Below, one piece after another: positions 26,801 through 43,223 of a stretch of 64,000 bases of DNA (positions are counted from its first letter, which is position 1; every line of letters begins with the position of its first letter). The position numbers were made by a program, and so were the translations under genes. The notes under the pieces are model-generated. The model was not told where the DNA came from and ran no database searches. It saw only the letters and a list, made by a program, of their open reading frames with translations. Origin of the DNA: Diadema setosum (lineage: Eukaryota; Echinodermata; Echinoidea; Diadematoida; Diadematidae); contig NC_092686.1 in the NCBI RefSeq assembly GCF_964275005.1, positions 46,560,333 to 46,624,332 of the forward strand, in the 5' to 3' direction.

Positions 26801-29800
26801 AGAGGAGAAGGCACATTTCATCAACAAAGAAAATATAATTTAATCAGATATTTGAAGAAGGAGTGTATATCTTTCTGATGATGTTTTCAAAAGATGGCCA
26901 TAAACTCTTCACAGAGTGCCAACATAGAACCTTTCATAATGGTAGCTGATACAAGACATGTAGGGAAACAAGTAGAAAAGGAGGAAGATGAACTCACACT
27001 TAGCACACACAGGAATCCATTCACTGTTTGACTGCACTGAGAAGGCCGAGTGTTGACTACAAATGTGTCATTCAAAGGCTGAGGAATACAAAAGCACAAG
27101 TAGTCAAAATTGTTATCAAAATTTCACTTAATTTTGGTACAAAAAATACATATGCATATATTTTGTAGTCAACCCATATCTTACAGAAAATGTAACAATA
27201 ATTTAAATAGTGGCATATTTGCTATATATCCCAAAATATTATTGTTTTTATTTTTCATTTGATAGTTTGGTCGTAAGTTAATGTATCCATGCTCCTTATC
27301 TTGTTCTTCACACTTGGTTTCTACCCGGACCTACGCTTAACAAACATAAGAAATTAAGCTTGCTTTTAAATAGGTTCCATCATATTTCTCTAAAAATGTT
27401 TACCTAGATTCAAATTTTCATAGTTCGACAGCTATGCTTTACATAGTTAGTAACGTTTTATTGTGCATCAAAGCTGGATACCTTGCATCATTCAATTTTA
27501 TAATAATAATAATAATTAGACAAATTTGTATAGCGCAGCTACTATGTAAATATACTCTACTGCGCTGTGATGTAACAGAGCTCCTGTCACTGATTAGACA
27601 CACGAAAATAAATAACAAATTAATCAAAGGCTTCTGAAAAAAGATAAGTCTTCAATAAAGATTTGAAGACAACAAGTGATGATGCCTTCCTCAGTTTCTC
27701 AGGTAATTTATTCCAAAGTTTTGGAGCAGCACAGCTGAAGGCACAGTCCCCTAAAGTTACTTTCGTTTTTAAGTGAGATTGCTTTAGAAGCAACTTATCC
27801 TGTGTACTTCGTAAATTATGAGAATATGACTGTGATTTCATTGATATCAATTCTGATAAATAACCAGGTGCTTGACCATACAATACTTTATAAACAAATA
27901 TCAAAATTTTAAATACAATTCTCTGTCTTACTGGCAACCAATGTAACTTCTTCAAAACAGGTGAAATATGTGAAAATTTTGACGAACTGAACACAAGTCT
28001 CGCACATGCATTCTGTACACGCTGAAGCTTGGTTATCTGTGAATCTGGTAAACCAAACAATAGCCCATTACAATAATCAAGCCTATTGCTAATGAATGCG
28101 TGAACAAGAGTTTCAGCGTCTTCCTGGCTCAAATATCTCAAAAATCTCAAATTTTGTGTTATATCTAATGTGTTTTTGCATTGAGAAATAAGAAACTTTT
28201 AGAGAAGTGAAATTAAATGTGAAAAATGTTTCATAGGCACCAACAATTACAACTATCCTACACAAAAGATAGATCAGAGTACAAACATGAAAACTTTGAA
28301 TTAGCACAGCTAGAACACATCACAGTATGAATCATCAAACTTGCTATAGCAGCAACATTTTTCGACATAAATTCATGATGTGCTTTTCCTCTTTATCAAG
28401 AAAAGAAAAAAATCATGTAAGTAAATATTGCAAAATATGTGACACAGTGACATCAGGACAAGATGTATCATGATATATGGTGATTTTCTGAGCTGTCATC
28501 GGCAGTTATATTTTACTGTTACATACAGTATATAACTTATTCTAATGAGGCACAATTCATTGATAGAAAGAAATTGAAGAGATCAATCACTTTGGAAACT
28601 ATCTGTATACGTGCATAGAACTATAAAACATATAACACATTCAAACATTGTCTAGATTACACATGCTTACTTGTGATATGGTAATAGTCTCCCCTGGTTG
28701 TAGACTCAAGAAGTTTTGACTTGACTCAGATTCAAACCGCACTGAATGGTTTGTGCTGAGAATGTGGGACCTTCATACACAAGATTGATATGAACCAAGA
28801 CATACATGTTATATATTGCATAATATGCTTGCAAAAAATAATAAGATATGATATGAACCAACACAAATCAAATCATTTTCAAAACATTAATGATTTCTTG
28901 ATCTTTGTTGAATACCTAATATGTGGATAAACTTTTTTTTTTCTGTCAACAGATCGGCAGCCAGTATGTATATCTGCATTTTCCCCAAGCAATGAGTGGT
29001 ATTCTGCATGTTGCTCTGATAAATTGTGCAAGCAAAGAAGAGACAATACCTGTGTTCATTTGTTTTCTTGTTTGTTTGATTACCTTACAAAGTAGGCTGC
29101 GGCAGGCTCCCACTGAAGAGCGCCCTCAGTGATGTTCTCCAGGTCAAGAATTGCCTCCGCAGGTGGAATGATGATCCCTACACTGTGATTGGTTGTTGCT
29201 AGGTAGCCAATGAGGTGAGATCTCTGTAAGGTGAACATAATCACATGGCATTATAGAGGAGCTATGCCAAAGAAAAGGATTTAGCATGAATAGCTATGTC
29301 TTAAAGTATCTCTAATGTGGTAAAAGTAGCAGTAGTTGTAGCAGTAGTGATGATTGAAATTATATAGAAATTATGATGATATGAAATAATTATAAAAAAA
29401 ACCCAATTATATGATTCCATGTATGAATTGGGAAATATAAAGCAGATAAAGAATTATTACTTTAAAAAAAAACTAACCCATTCTATCACAAGCATGTTTC
29501 TGAGAACATATCACATTCTGACATATTTATATGGTATATGATAAGACTCAGCACTTCTACATATTGCTATCTGTGCTATCTACTGTTAGCGTAAGTATTC
29601 TGCAGCAAACTGGTGACATTTTCAATTTGTTATAAAACATATACACAAAAGTTTTTAAAGGGTTTTTGTTTTTGTTGGGTTTTTTTAATGAGGCACTACA
29701 GCATATTCTAGCTGGCTTCTCTTTCTGAGCACTTTGAGATATCATAACAATTTTATTTCTCTTGTCGCAGCCAAATGCGATGGATGAAATTAAAGCTAGT

Positions 29801-32800
29801 CCAACGCCACTGTCACTATATTACAGAGTGCTCGAAAATCGTAATGTTTTTTGGCAGCATATTTTGCATATCAGCTTCATGATACATATGCAATCAGCTA
29901 TATTGCTGAATCACCAAGTTAGCTATATCAATCCTAAACTCTTAATTCATGTGTCAGTGGAGTCTATTCTAAAGGGCATACTAAAAAGAAAAAAAAAGTT
30001 GCACAAACCTGAATTAATCTCCAGAATGGCTCAGCTCCATCCATCTCTTCCAGCTCCTACAAACCAGAATTTGACATTTTAGGGTAAAAGATCCATACAC
30101 ACCAATCTCATTTCAATTCATGAAACAGAAAACTAAACAATGTTTTCACTTGTCAAACACATATAGCAGCATGACAAAGAAATAGATCCACGCAGCAGTG
30201 ACTGTTTTCAATATACATTTCTATGCAAATTATTTTACGAAAATATATCACCAACTTCTAAAAGTCATTTCGAGGTGCAGTATCCAGACATACATTTCTC
30301 ATTTTCAAGAAGAGAAAATTGTTCAATACATCAGGAGACAATAACTTTGATCATCATGCTTACCACAGCTAGGTTAGCAAAGCACCTTCGACCTAGTCTA
30401 TGGAGTTCTGGTGGGCACATGCAGTCAAAGGTCCCAGGTCCATTTGGTACACACAGTGCCTGAGGTACAGAGGAATTGTGGTGGTGGCATCATTAGGCAC
30501 TTTACTTGACAAGGTAATAATAATGGTATTGAATTCTTTGAGAGGGTTCCACACTACCCCTCAGCATTGCTATGCCCAAGAATTGAGGGCAAATAAAAGG
30601 ATGGTTTTTGATAAAAGTGCCTCTTCAGTTTTGACAATTGTACATTTGAAGGAAAATAATGCTTGATCACAAAACTCAAGTTTATTAAACTTTGCAAATA
30701 CAAGAAAGTTGTCATGAGTAACTGATGTTTTACATGAGAATTAGAGATACATGATGGAGTGACATGTATTGCTCTTTTGGTATGATCCATTAAAGGCCTG
30801 AATGACAATCAAATCAGAGACAACTAAAGTATCATTTCTCTGTGCAAGTTCTGGACAATTTAGTTCTGGACAAGTTCCCAACATATCATCTCAGCAGAGA
30901 ATAATTCAACTTTTATGTTCTTTCATGCACTTCCAAGTATATAAGCTGAGGAGAGTTTTAGGTACCTGTCATCATAGATTTCATCCAGCAACAACCTGTA
31001 GCATATGATTGATTAGGTTGAAAAAAAAAAGTTTATAAATTGAAGCACCTCATAATAGCAGTTTCTATGTCAGTTATGGTTAGTTCATTGCTGTCATATG
31101 GTAACGAGGTATATTGTAACTTAAACGAATTGCATATAATTTTGCAAAAGTGAACCCTGGTCAAAATCTGTTCACTTTCCATTCTGACTTATGGCATCTC
31201 CCAATATGCCTGACAATATACATGTGTGTAAATAAGATTATGACCTACCGAAGCATCACATGGGTTGTTTGGTATGCAGGCATTGATGGGTTCACAGGAA
31301 AAACCATTCCCTTCAAAACCAGGCAGGCAGTAACACGAAACCTGAGAAACAAAGGCACCAATATCAGTCAGTTATTCACCACAAACACCTCAAGTTCTTG
31401 GTACATTCATAACACAAATGACTGCCTTTTACTGAACATTTGGATCAATTGTTATCAATATCGTGCACGGCTCCAAAATTCTTGACATTCTGTTCAGATC
31501 AAGCTTTACATGTCAGCTATCAAATAATTTAGCTTTGATGACAATAAAAACAGATTGTCATTGCATGTTGATTTTTCATCATGTAAAATTTCTTCATAAC
31601 TAATGATTTATTTTGTTACTTTGTCAGCAATCACTCTGGACTCCGTCGAGGAATATTTGTCCAAAATTGTGAGACAACTTCTTTTGCTTGTCTGTTTCCT
31701 TGTTTGCTATCTCTCTTATCAGCAGTATGTTTTCCTCCTGCATACACAGGTACTGATGGCAGGAAATGGGACATCATGCTATGTCTGTTCAGATGATTTC
31801 TTGAAGATATTGACCTACTTCCACAAGAATGGATCAACACAAAACAGACTCAAACTGTTACAGAACCATCTGATAATGACAGACATCAAAGACTGTTCCA
31901 TAAAGACTGAGCATTACCATTGCAGAACTCCACTTCAGTGCTATGCCTGACCCATAATTCTTTCTTTTTTAACTGAAGTAGAGAATCAAGACAACCAAAG
32001 TCTGGAGACCAACAATGGTCGTGCACCTGATCTAGTAAGAGTGAATGGAAGCAGGTGGCATTAGGATGACATCCTCCATTATCCCGGAGACAGCTGCTCT
32101 TGGAGTGACACCTGCTGTCTTCCAGAGCACCAGTCTGGTTTCCATAGAGACAGACACACCTACTCTGGCCAGGCCTCTCATAGACACATGTTTCCTAATC
32201 AGAGAAGCAAATATATTATACATAAAAATATCAACACAGCACAATAAGTCATTTCTTTTTTTTTTTACTTTTTTCATTTCTAGATTAAAAAGCAACAAAG
32301 AAAAAAAAAACAACTACAACACAGCACAGAAAGTCATTCATTTTTGGAACTGTTTTCCATTTCTAGCTTGAAAAGCAACAAAGAAAAAGAAACAACTACA
32401 AACAAACAATAAAAACAAAAGGAGAACAATTAATTATCATTATGAATGGTCCAAGGTTCTGGGTGGTGCAGCAATTTAATAACTAGTTTTCGTACCTGAT
32501 TTCAATGAAGGATGCTTTTATTGAGAGCTTCAAATTCACTTCCACTACTTATGCAGGATTGAAGAATCTACAGCATCTACACTTAGCCTTCCTGGTGAGG
32601 TCACAACTCATATGAAAACTATGTCACTTTAGTATGACCTCCATGTATAGATATGCAGCATTTCCATTTTAAAACATCCTGTCACAAGAAGAAGATCAAT
32701 TACCGTATCAAGATAAAACTATATCACTCTAAAAGAGGTTGAAGTGATGTGTGATGTGTTTCTACCATCACTCTTTATTCATCTGTACATCAAAAGCTTA

Positions 32801-35800
32801 TTGTACCAAGAAAGGATGACAGCCTCTGGTTCCATACTCCTCTCTGTTGCAAGGGTTGATGGGAAGGCATTCCAACCCAGAAGCCTCATAGCCTGCATCG
32901 CATACACATCTAGGTCGGAAAAATAAAACACACAATTAGGCAGAGATATACATAAGATAGTGACGCATTGTGCTATACAAAAAAATAATAATAATAATAA
33001 TTAATTGCTTGATGTCTTCAGAGTCCATACACATTGATATTACTTATTTATACGAAAGAGATAAGTTTTGAAGTTTGAAGACAGATAAAATCAAGTCATA
33101 TGGCACAATCAGTAAAAATGCTTGATTTAAAAAAAAAAAAAAAAACTTTTGCATTTTCATATACTGACTAGTTTAAAGGTGTTGCTAGGCCTCAATACCC
33201 ATATTTTGATGAACACAAATTGACACCGTCAAGAAGGAACAGACAGCTCTACCTCAATCTAACAAGTGTCTCAAAAGAGACTTTGTAAAATTTCACGAAT
33301 ACCCACAAAATATGGTATTGTAACACCTGTAATTCTAGTTCACGATTAATGCCAGCAGTAAGCCATTTTGAAATTCCTTATTCCTTTCCTAATATTTACT
33401 TTAATAAATCAAAAGGAGTGTGTCTCAACACTTTCAGTCATATTACTTCACCAACAAAAATACAGTTAGTTTTTGTTTTTGTGTTTGTTTGTTTTGTTTT
33501 TTTTAGTTGGGGGTATATATGATGCTATCAAGCTCTAATAAAAACTAATTACATATAAACACTGATATACTCATTTATGTAGGGACCTATGTAGTTTTCC
33601 CAAACAGGTTGATGAATGGGATATAGTGGGATACAAACATATGATGCTACCAAATATTTCCTTCTGACCTCGGGACTCCAGATGCTGACAAGACACAGGA
33701 AGAGTGGGCATGGCACTGGTTCTCCTGAGGGGAGCAGGGTGGGGCCGTGGGCTGGTCACAGTGACGCCCCTGGTATCCTGAGAAACAGGTGTCTGGTGCA
33801 CAGGCTCCCAGGTGAGTGATGTCACCACGGCTACACTGGCCATGGAGACAGGAGCAAGCTAGAATTTTGATCAGATGAAGCAACAGTATCAAAGTTTTGT
33901 GAAATGACTTTTAGATAATATTTCATGCCATTAGCTAACTTGGCAGACAGTTCATTATAATCCCAGATGTTGAAAAAAGACCTGTCATATTTCAAAACAT
34001 TACAAGTACATGTCAGTTCTTGGCATGTAGCACCAAAATCTAAAGATAAACCTCTCCAGCAAAATTGCAAACCATAATATTACCTACCAGTTTTCTATTA
34101 AAATAGTTTGATGCATGCCTCAGTCATATGAGTTTCACAACTCAATGAGTCTTTAGAATACTTTGTATGTGAACAAAGTAAAATATTGCCGTAAGATGAG
34201 ATTTTAGATGAACTAGTCGTAACAAGAATATAATATATTTACTTTTTAACATGATGTATCATTTTTAAACAACATATTTTTTGAATGTGACACATCATTT
34301 TAAAAAAAGAGATACATGTTTAAGAAGGTACGTACTCTGGTTGCAGTGTGGTCCATACATGGTTGGGTTGCTACACAAGTTACATTCTTGACCAGTGAAT
34401 TGGTCAAGGCAGGTGCAGTGACCAGTACCTTGCTTACCATCATCACACTATGAAGGAAATCAGAGACACATACAAAAAAAAAATATTTACACAACCCAAT
34501 GCATGCATGTAAACAGAAAATGAAAGGAAACAATGTAATCACATGATTGTAACCAACCTGGATGACATGCTATTTAATGAAAAGTCCAAAGATCAAGAAA
34601 ATAATGGCAGCTGAAACCATTGAATGGGTATAATTTATTGTATGCTTTCATATGAAATATTTTCTACTTGACAACACCTCTTCTGATTGGATGAATTAAT
34701 AACTTATTTGCATCATTTCCATATTCATGTTTGTGGTAATAGAGACTTCTATCATTTCAATGAACATTACTGTCAACTCAATTTAATTAACATTTATCTG
34801 CTGTAATCACAACTTAAGAAATATAAAAAGTCAGTTTTGCATTCTTTTAAGAGGCTAAAGGTTTGAAATGGATAAAAACATCCTTAACAAAATATCATCA
34901 AGTTTCCAAATTTCTGTACATCACAAATTATTGATAGTGATAACATAAAATGCCACTATTTGCGTGAACACGAGAGTGTTAGAAGTCAAAGGCTACATTA
35001 AGTGCAGTAATATAGTATATGTTTAATTTCTGCCTTGCATATCACCATGATTCTCATGCCATCATGGCATCTGGCAGACAATAGGAGATATAGGAGTCAC
35101 CCACCTGACCATTGCCAGAGCAGGGTACACCAGCTTCCCCTGGACAGGGGATGCAGAGGGGAGAGAAGAACCCCTCACAGCACTCTTCATCCTGGGCCTG
35201 GGTTGGTTTTCATCCAGGATAGAAAAGCATGGTTGGACAGAAAGAGAAAGTAAGCACAGGTTATTCTTTCCATATACTCTCCTACAATCTCCTACAAATA
35301 ACAACTGTCTTCTGCAGACATACAATAATTATATGAAATTGATAAGTAAAGATTATTGCATGAGCACATTAGAATGAAAAATGAGTGAAATCATAAAAGA
35401 ACATCTGAAATGTTTTCTAAAGTGAGTCTCCTTTTTGAAGGACATCAAACTTGCAGAGGCAGATGTCTACATTTCTTTGTGAAAAAACTGTATGCAACTC
35501 TCTGGCCAAAATCTGCTTGGAACTGAAACCTTGCTTCAGATAAGCATGTTGGCTGAAAATTGTGTGGATAATTTGTCACTTTGATTTTTCTTAATTTAGA
35601 TTTCCTTTTGTTGCTTCACTGAATGACAAACGTTCATGGCATCTGAGTAGGTTAAACACTTGAGCTCTGAGCAAGAGTTTCACATACCCTCACGCATGTT
35701 TCAAGATAGGCTGAATCATTTGCATAGAGTGCTGCATCAATGATGTGAATGACTGCATTGGAAGACTGGACATCAAGGGTCCTCATGTTGGCAATATTTC

Positions 35801-38800
35801 CAAGTCTAATCTGACCCTGAAGCAAAAAGAGACAAAGATGAGACAATGAAGAGATAAAAACTGGAAATTATTCACATGTAAAAACAAATATGGATATATA
35901 TATATTTAAAAGAGCCAATCTTAGAAAAAAATTAATAGCATTGACAGAATGTGAATTATATATTATGTAGAATAATGGGGATCTGAATCAAGCTATCAAT
36001 CAATATACTGATTTATAAGTGCATGCAAACATACATATGATATTCACATGTACACACAAGGACACATACATTATGTACATGTGCACATTCATATAGGCCT
36101 ACTGATAGACATAATAAATAAGTGAACAAAACACGTAAACAAATGCATAAAGGAATGCATAACACAAAATGCTTATACTTTTAGATAATACAAAACAAAG
36201 GTAAATTATAAATTTCCTTTGCACCTATTGATAGCATTAGTCTAATTAGTCTTTTAGTCATTAGTCTTTGGTGAACAAAGAAACATATATCACTTCAAAT
36301 AAAAAGAATCATTTCCCTCATGACTACCAAATAGTGTACTGAAAAACATAATGAATAATATAAAAGTTAGTTGGATTACTTACCCCCTGTAAGATTTCAA
36401 CTTTCACTGTTGTACCATCACTCATGACTACTGATCCTGCTTTCATCATATCATGAGCAGAAAGCTGTTTATATTCAAGAGTGGATTAGAAACAAAGTCT
36501 CCTTTCATTCTCAGAGTCATCATTTAAAAAAAATGGCAAAACATATTGCAAGAATTTGATCTGCAGTGCTGTACTAAACCAGAACATAAATAACTCATTT
36601 TCTTCTTCTTCCTGTTGGAGTATAGTCCATTATCTGGTGTATTATCATACTTATACTGACTGACTGGTCTGTGTGTATATAATTATGACTGTACACCTCT
36701 AAGTAGGCCAACAAAGCATGGACTGAATTGATTTGGAGAATACATTAGCCAAATCTTCTCCTGGTGTACATTATGACCTGTAGTTATGCAAAAAGGCCTA
36801 TCCAATATTTGAGCTAAAAAATATCAATTCAGAAAAATGCATGAACACTGTCATTATCATCACCATACTGTTTAATTACCACATCAAAGATATTTTCAGA
36901 TACCAGTCTTGAGAGGGACAATGACAAAATTATCTTTGAATTAATAAAGACAAGGAGTGAGAGACTTGCTCATATATTACTCACTGAAGTAACTGTTACT
37001 AACCATTTTCTTTAGTACTATAATGTCACTTAATATTATCACGAACTTACTATCATTTACTTCAAATAAAACTGATATCATTAAGTGCTGATGTTGCAAT
37101 ACTTGGATTGACTGCTATGATACAAATTAGTCAACTGAATAAACTGCAGTGGCATAATTTCCAGAGCATCTAAAATATCTGGCTTATTTCTAATCAAACT
37201 GGACTTAACTTGTCAAACATCGTATAACAAGCAACATCAATCTTTGGATATAAACTGCGTACAATCTTGCCAGTAGTCAAGAGTGATTGCCTTTGTTTAC
37301 TTCATCATCACTGGTGTATTCAGAAAATGTCTTGATCTGGCACTGAAATATACACATGAAAAAGTATTCACTTGAATCATATCAATCAAAAGATGCCTAT
37401 CCCAGTGTTTATGTATCTTGAAAGTTACGGAAAATAGTCCATCTAATAGAGTATTTCAATTATCATTATAAACATCTATTTATATTTATAAGAGTAATAA
37501 TCTTAAACATTAAAAGTCCGAATAGTTTAAAGAAGACTATTATGTGCAGAGGATTATCATCATACCTTTTGATATATAGAATGACGACTTATGAGATTCC
37601 TCACCACCTGTTAGTTATCAGAGGTAAAAAGAAAGCAATAATCAATATCAAGTAATCATTTCACATTTTCTTAAATCATCAGCCAAAACTGAAAACAAAC
37701 ATATACCTCGAAACAACTTGAGTTACACTAATCTTGCTATGACAGTGTTTACAATGGATGTTTTTGTGTTAATATATTTATGTTAATAATCTTGGCCACG
37801 ACCAAGATATGTCTTGCAAAACATGTTCCAAAGACTGATATCACAGGAAATCAACTTCAGTTTTAACAGCATTTCATTTCAGAGTTATTTCCATTTGTAT
37901 GTAATGCACAGTAGATAAATGATGCCAAGCCATGAGAACAATTCAGAAGGGTTTCCCATTTACAAATGCTTGACTTAGCAGTGAAATACTACAAATTTCT
38001 ACAAAAGGGAATTTGTCAAGATTTATCTATCTCAGCTTTCATTTCCTCCTTTCTGGTAATGGAATATTGTGAAGTATGATTTTCTTTTGATGAATATACA
38101 AGTATTAAGAGTGCTACTTTTATTCACATTACAGCAACATTTTTTTTCAATATCGATTACAGCAAAAACTGCTGTATCCTGACTGTGTATATGACAATTT
38201 CCGTGTAGTTTATACAAGGTAAATGAGTCTCTGTGAATTGTCCCTTTCTTTAAACAAGGTGATACATCAGCATCAGGTAAGGATGCCAAGTTAAGGGATG
38301 GTAGAGGGATGGTACAGATTATGATTTTGTGAGATAATGAGAAATCTCTTAAGAAATATGACAGAGCATACAATTCTAAGAGGAATTCAAAGTTTACATG
38401 ATGAAAATTAGTTTTGAAATGGCTGAGATATCCACAACAAAGCAATCCTAATAAAAGTTGGGACCCACCTTTTATCAGGATTGCTTTGATTTACTTTGTT
38501 ATTGGATATCTCAGCCATTTCAAAACCAATTTTCATCAAATGAACTTTGAATTCCTCTTAGAATTGTGTGCTCTTTAATATTTTACGAAGAGGTGCATTT
38601 CACAAAAAGTTAACAGCTGAATCCTTACCTCAACCAATACCATATCATCCCTTTAGCAAGTTGAAGGCTGAAACAGGAACTCAAGCTGTGTGACAATCCA
38701 ATTGATGACTTTGACTAAAAACTTTTAGTGGTAAGTATGATGGCTTTACAAACCTCTTCTGAAGCATCAGTGTGTTCTCTATTGAGTGCTGAGAAGAAGG

Positions 38801-41800
38801 CCCTTAGTCCATCATCAGTTACAGCAAACACTGTAATGGGGGTGCTCTCCAATGTGTTCCTATTCCTTGGATCAATGGCTGACTGGATAGGTGGACCATA
38901 GAAGATAATCATCATCGCATTAGTTTTTCAGTTTTTGTTTTACAACATCCAATATTGCCTACAACTGGAATTCATGTAAAACTTGAAAACAAAAACATAG
39001 GTGGGAGCAGAATCATGTATATATTTGACATACAGAATGTCTGTCCATGGGGGTACTTAATAACATTCTCTTCATACAGAGACATTTTGCCACATTTGCT
39101 CCAACAATATATAACCCCAAACATATAGTAAATATATCAGGTCCATTATTGAGCAAGGCAGGAATATTTTGTATGACTGACAGAGACCTAAGACCAACAG
39201 ACAGTGAAAACATGATAAAGGAAAGTTCTGCATCTTCAGAAAGCTTAGAGATAAGAAAATCTTTCTTGCACTTCTCCTAAAGGTAGTATATTAACATGCT
39301 GCTTAATTTCACAAAGTTTTGATATCTCAAGTTATTCATCTTGAAGTCACAAAAATTCAGCATTTCCACTGACACCAGATTGTCATCTGAGTTCTGGTAT
39401 CTTTATTGCTTCTATTTACACTTAAAGTGGTTCATCTCTAGCATGCTTTATAAACTATGTAGTATATTTTGGCCTGATGACTTCATTGCAATAATAGGTA
39501 TCAAAGAAAAGATGGGGAGGGGAGGTTGACAAAAGGGATGGCACGGGTAGAGTGAGTTGTCATTGTTGGTTACTATGGATACAAAGCCACTGCCTTAGAT
39601 ATAATGATCCCAGGCACATGAGGGTTAGTGACCTCAACGGTCAGACATGTCACTTTCTAGTGTGACATCAAAACTTACGAAGGTTTCAAGTAACCATTTC
39701 ATCTGATGGAGGTTGCTATTGGCAGACAGGGTATTCCAAATCGACTCCTAAGTATTGGGAGAGAAAACATAATCAGCAATGGATGAAAAATATATATCAT
39801 GGTGACAACAAAGGCAGCAGAAAAGAAGAACTAGTGGGAATTGATAAACGTTCTTACTGCCACAGTATTCCAATTATTTTCATGATATTCTGGCATTTTC
39901 ACTAAATACTTACACTGCACTGATAATTAGGCTCTCAAAGTTGATCAAAGTAGATATATGCATGTATATACATACATACACATATATATTGTGTATTTTA
40001 TATATTTTTATACATGTGTCTTTTTTCTCAGGTTTGAGATATCTTAAATTTGAAGTGGATGGTAAGATATAATTATTGTCCTATGTTAGTATGTCACCAA
40101 GATACACTCACAGATGAGATCAGTCATTGATTTAAGACTTTAACATTATATGCATAAATCTGGCACAGCTGGCAATAACAATAGGATCTACAAATCATTC
40201 AATATTCCCAGTTTACAATAAAGAATATTACTGCAAAATAAAATATTTGTGAAATATCATTAAACAAATCCATGAATCCCCACATTTGGGTTGTTTCCTG
40301 CAAAGTGCCTTCCAGTTCTTCCATTTCATGAATACATTGTGTTTGTTAATTTTCACTTACTTGTCGGCTCCTAGAGTCCGAGTTGAGAACTCTGTCTATG
40401 ATGTGAATGACTCCATTTGAGGCAGGGAGATCTGCCTGTAGTAACCTGGCCTCTTCCACACTGCCCTCCGTCCGCAATGTTATCCCAGAAGAATGCTATG
40501 GGGAGGGGGGGGGGGGGTTGAAAATATCATCATTGTTAACCACATCTACATCTTTTTGGCATTTACAGAGCTGCCATCAGTCCTAATAGCAAACAAAAGA
40601 TTCAGTTCTTCAATGTCTGATTTCTGCTAACTTTGCTTTACTCATGATAATTCATGGCTACAGATTTAACTTGTAATTCTTTTCCCAAATTGTGATAATA
40701 GATATACCAAAATTGAATGTATGTCATTGTAACAATAAATATCTCTTTCTATAGCTAATCATTATATATACTGATATTTGAGAGCTTGGAGAGTTCGCTC
40801 CAAAAACAGATTGCATTTGGTACAAAGGTTGTGTGCATACATAAAACTGATTCCAATTGAGATGGGTTATGATTCATAGGTTGAGACTTCATACTGATAT
40901 TAGGAGGATTAACCCACTGTCCATTAAACAGCTTGGCAATTCACAATTCAGGACACAAAAGGGTTAATTATACTCACCCTACCAACAATGACCCTCTGAC
41001 CCGTCAAGGTGTAGAGGTGAGTTGTGGAGTTCAGCAGGTGTGCATCCATGTAACCTGGAACAACATGGATCCTGGCTGTTTCATTGTATCCATTCAACAT
41101 CCCATTCTCCACATGGAGCTTTGTCTGCCAAGATTGAGTCCACAAAAATGGGGTTAAATTTATGAATCAACTTTGACAACTAGAAGGTGGCATTTCAGTA
41201 GAAAGAATAGGCCTGTGTTGCAGTGACTTTACTCCAAAATAGTTTGGAAGCCATTCAAAAGATTTCAGACATATCACCATTATATGCCATAAGATAAACT
41301 TTATAAGATAAAATGCCACTGTTTTTGTTGCTGTTGTCAATGGCACTTTCTATGACTGAATACAATACATCATCTACACATAAAGATATTGGTATGGGAG
41401 AGAATGCCAAAATTTAATGATACCAGAATAGGTACTTCTTTCTGGCACCACAAAATCATTTCACCCCAGTGTTATCGAGCGTATGACATTGTGCCATGTG
41501 ACACACAAAAAGATGTCTGGGCAATCTATAATTAACACAAAACTTTTTTTCTGTATAACACAAAATGCCTGTTATGCATAAATTATGCCTAAATTGCTTT
41601 CAACTGATTTGATTACCTGGAACCTGAGTGCATTCTGCTTGCAGAAAAAAAAAACAACAACAAATTATTGCTATTTCATTGTTGCTTGATCATCAAAATT
41701 CCACAAATGTTCTTCATTTGTTTTGATTCTACCCCATATTAGCCCCATAAGTGACAATGTGGTCACTGACCTGAATTTGGTTATCCACTGCTACCAGATA

Positions 41801-42895
41801 CAACAATATTTAGGGGCAGTAATATCATACCTGTGAGGAGTTGAGACTGTTGATGGGTACAAAGACTGTGTAGTAGACACCTGTATCCATGAGATGACGA
41901 TGCAGCATGGAATCCTGAGTAAAGAGGCCCAGTGCAAACCAGAGTCTGCCAGACAGGTAGGTATCATCCACATTCAGCTCTTCAAGTCTCTGTACATCCA
42001 TTTTCAAATCAAAGGAAAAGGTTTTTCTCTAGAGTTAATCGTTTTGAATTGGAGCTATGAAGTGCCAGAGATAATTTGAGGACTTTACAAAGCTTGTGTA
42101 CCTGGAAAACACAGATCAAAGTTATGATTGAATGAACTTTGGTTGATAGGCAAAAATAACATAAGGTGTCCTGTTGGAAACACATTGTCACAACAATGGT
42201 CATGAGTCAATGATGTCATAAAAGAATCCAGGCATTTATGTTATTGATGTGCTGATGATGTTTGTTAGCAACTCGGAAGATGCTAGACAGGGCTGGTATT
42301 GATCAATATGTCGATCCTAAAAGTACACACAAGATTAGAGTATCCATGTTAAACCCACAAATGTAAAAACGCCCACAAATGTAAAAACGCCCACAAATAT
42401 AAAAATACATCGCCCACAAATGTAGAAAACGCCCACTAATGTAGAAATGATTTCAAACGTCGCCCACAAATGTAAAAACGACAAGTACTATAATAGGTTG
42501 ATATAAATAGACTCACTTCTCGATAGTAGTGCACTTCTTGTAAAATAATGTGTACGTGTACGGAGACGAGTGCGTGTGTGTGGGTATAGTCGGTGGTATA
42601 GTCGTGGAGAGTTCAGTGAGCCGGGGAGATGGATGTGTGTGCCTGTGTCTGTCTGTGTGTTACGGTGTGCTGCGTGTCACACCTTTCCGGCGGGCAGCTG
42701 CGCCTCCGGGCAAGTTACGCGGGCTTGTTGCGAGTACGAGCAGTACAATTTCTGCGGGTGGACAAAGATATGTTAAAGAGTTCCGTATTGCGTTTTACCT
42801 GCTAGACGCGTGCCGCCACTTAGTGCCATTTGCACGCCGGCCTGCCATGGAGTATCGTTGCATGTACTACTGTGATAACATGCTTGTCTTCTGTC

Positions 42896-42940
<45 letters not shown>

Positions 42941-43192
42941 TTTCCTGCAAGTTTCTGTTTCTGGGTGGCGGGTGAGGATTGCATGACTTATCTGCAAAGG
43001 AATCCCTCTCGAAGTAATTTGAAATGGCAGAAAGTCATACAGAATGTCTATTATACTCTCAACTAACCCACAGAGAGGCAGTAACTGGCCCTCAACATGC
43101 ACGCAGATGACCAGCGACACTGGCAAATCAGACTTGCGTGCGCATCTCCGGGTACTAGTGCGGGCCAACACCACTGCGGGGAGCTCCGGAGG

Positions 43193-43223
<31 letters not shown>

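Noticed and set aside
42355..42480. Regularly repeated CGCCCACAAATGTAAAAA units resembling a CRISPR array
   Set aside because: Spacers are absent or only a few bases, the genome is animal, and the units are mirrored at the other end of a transposon.
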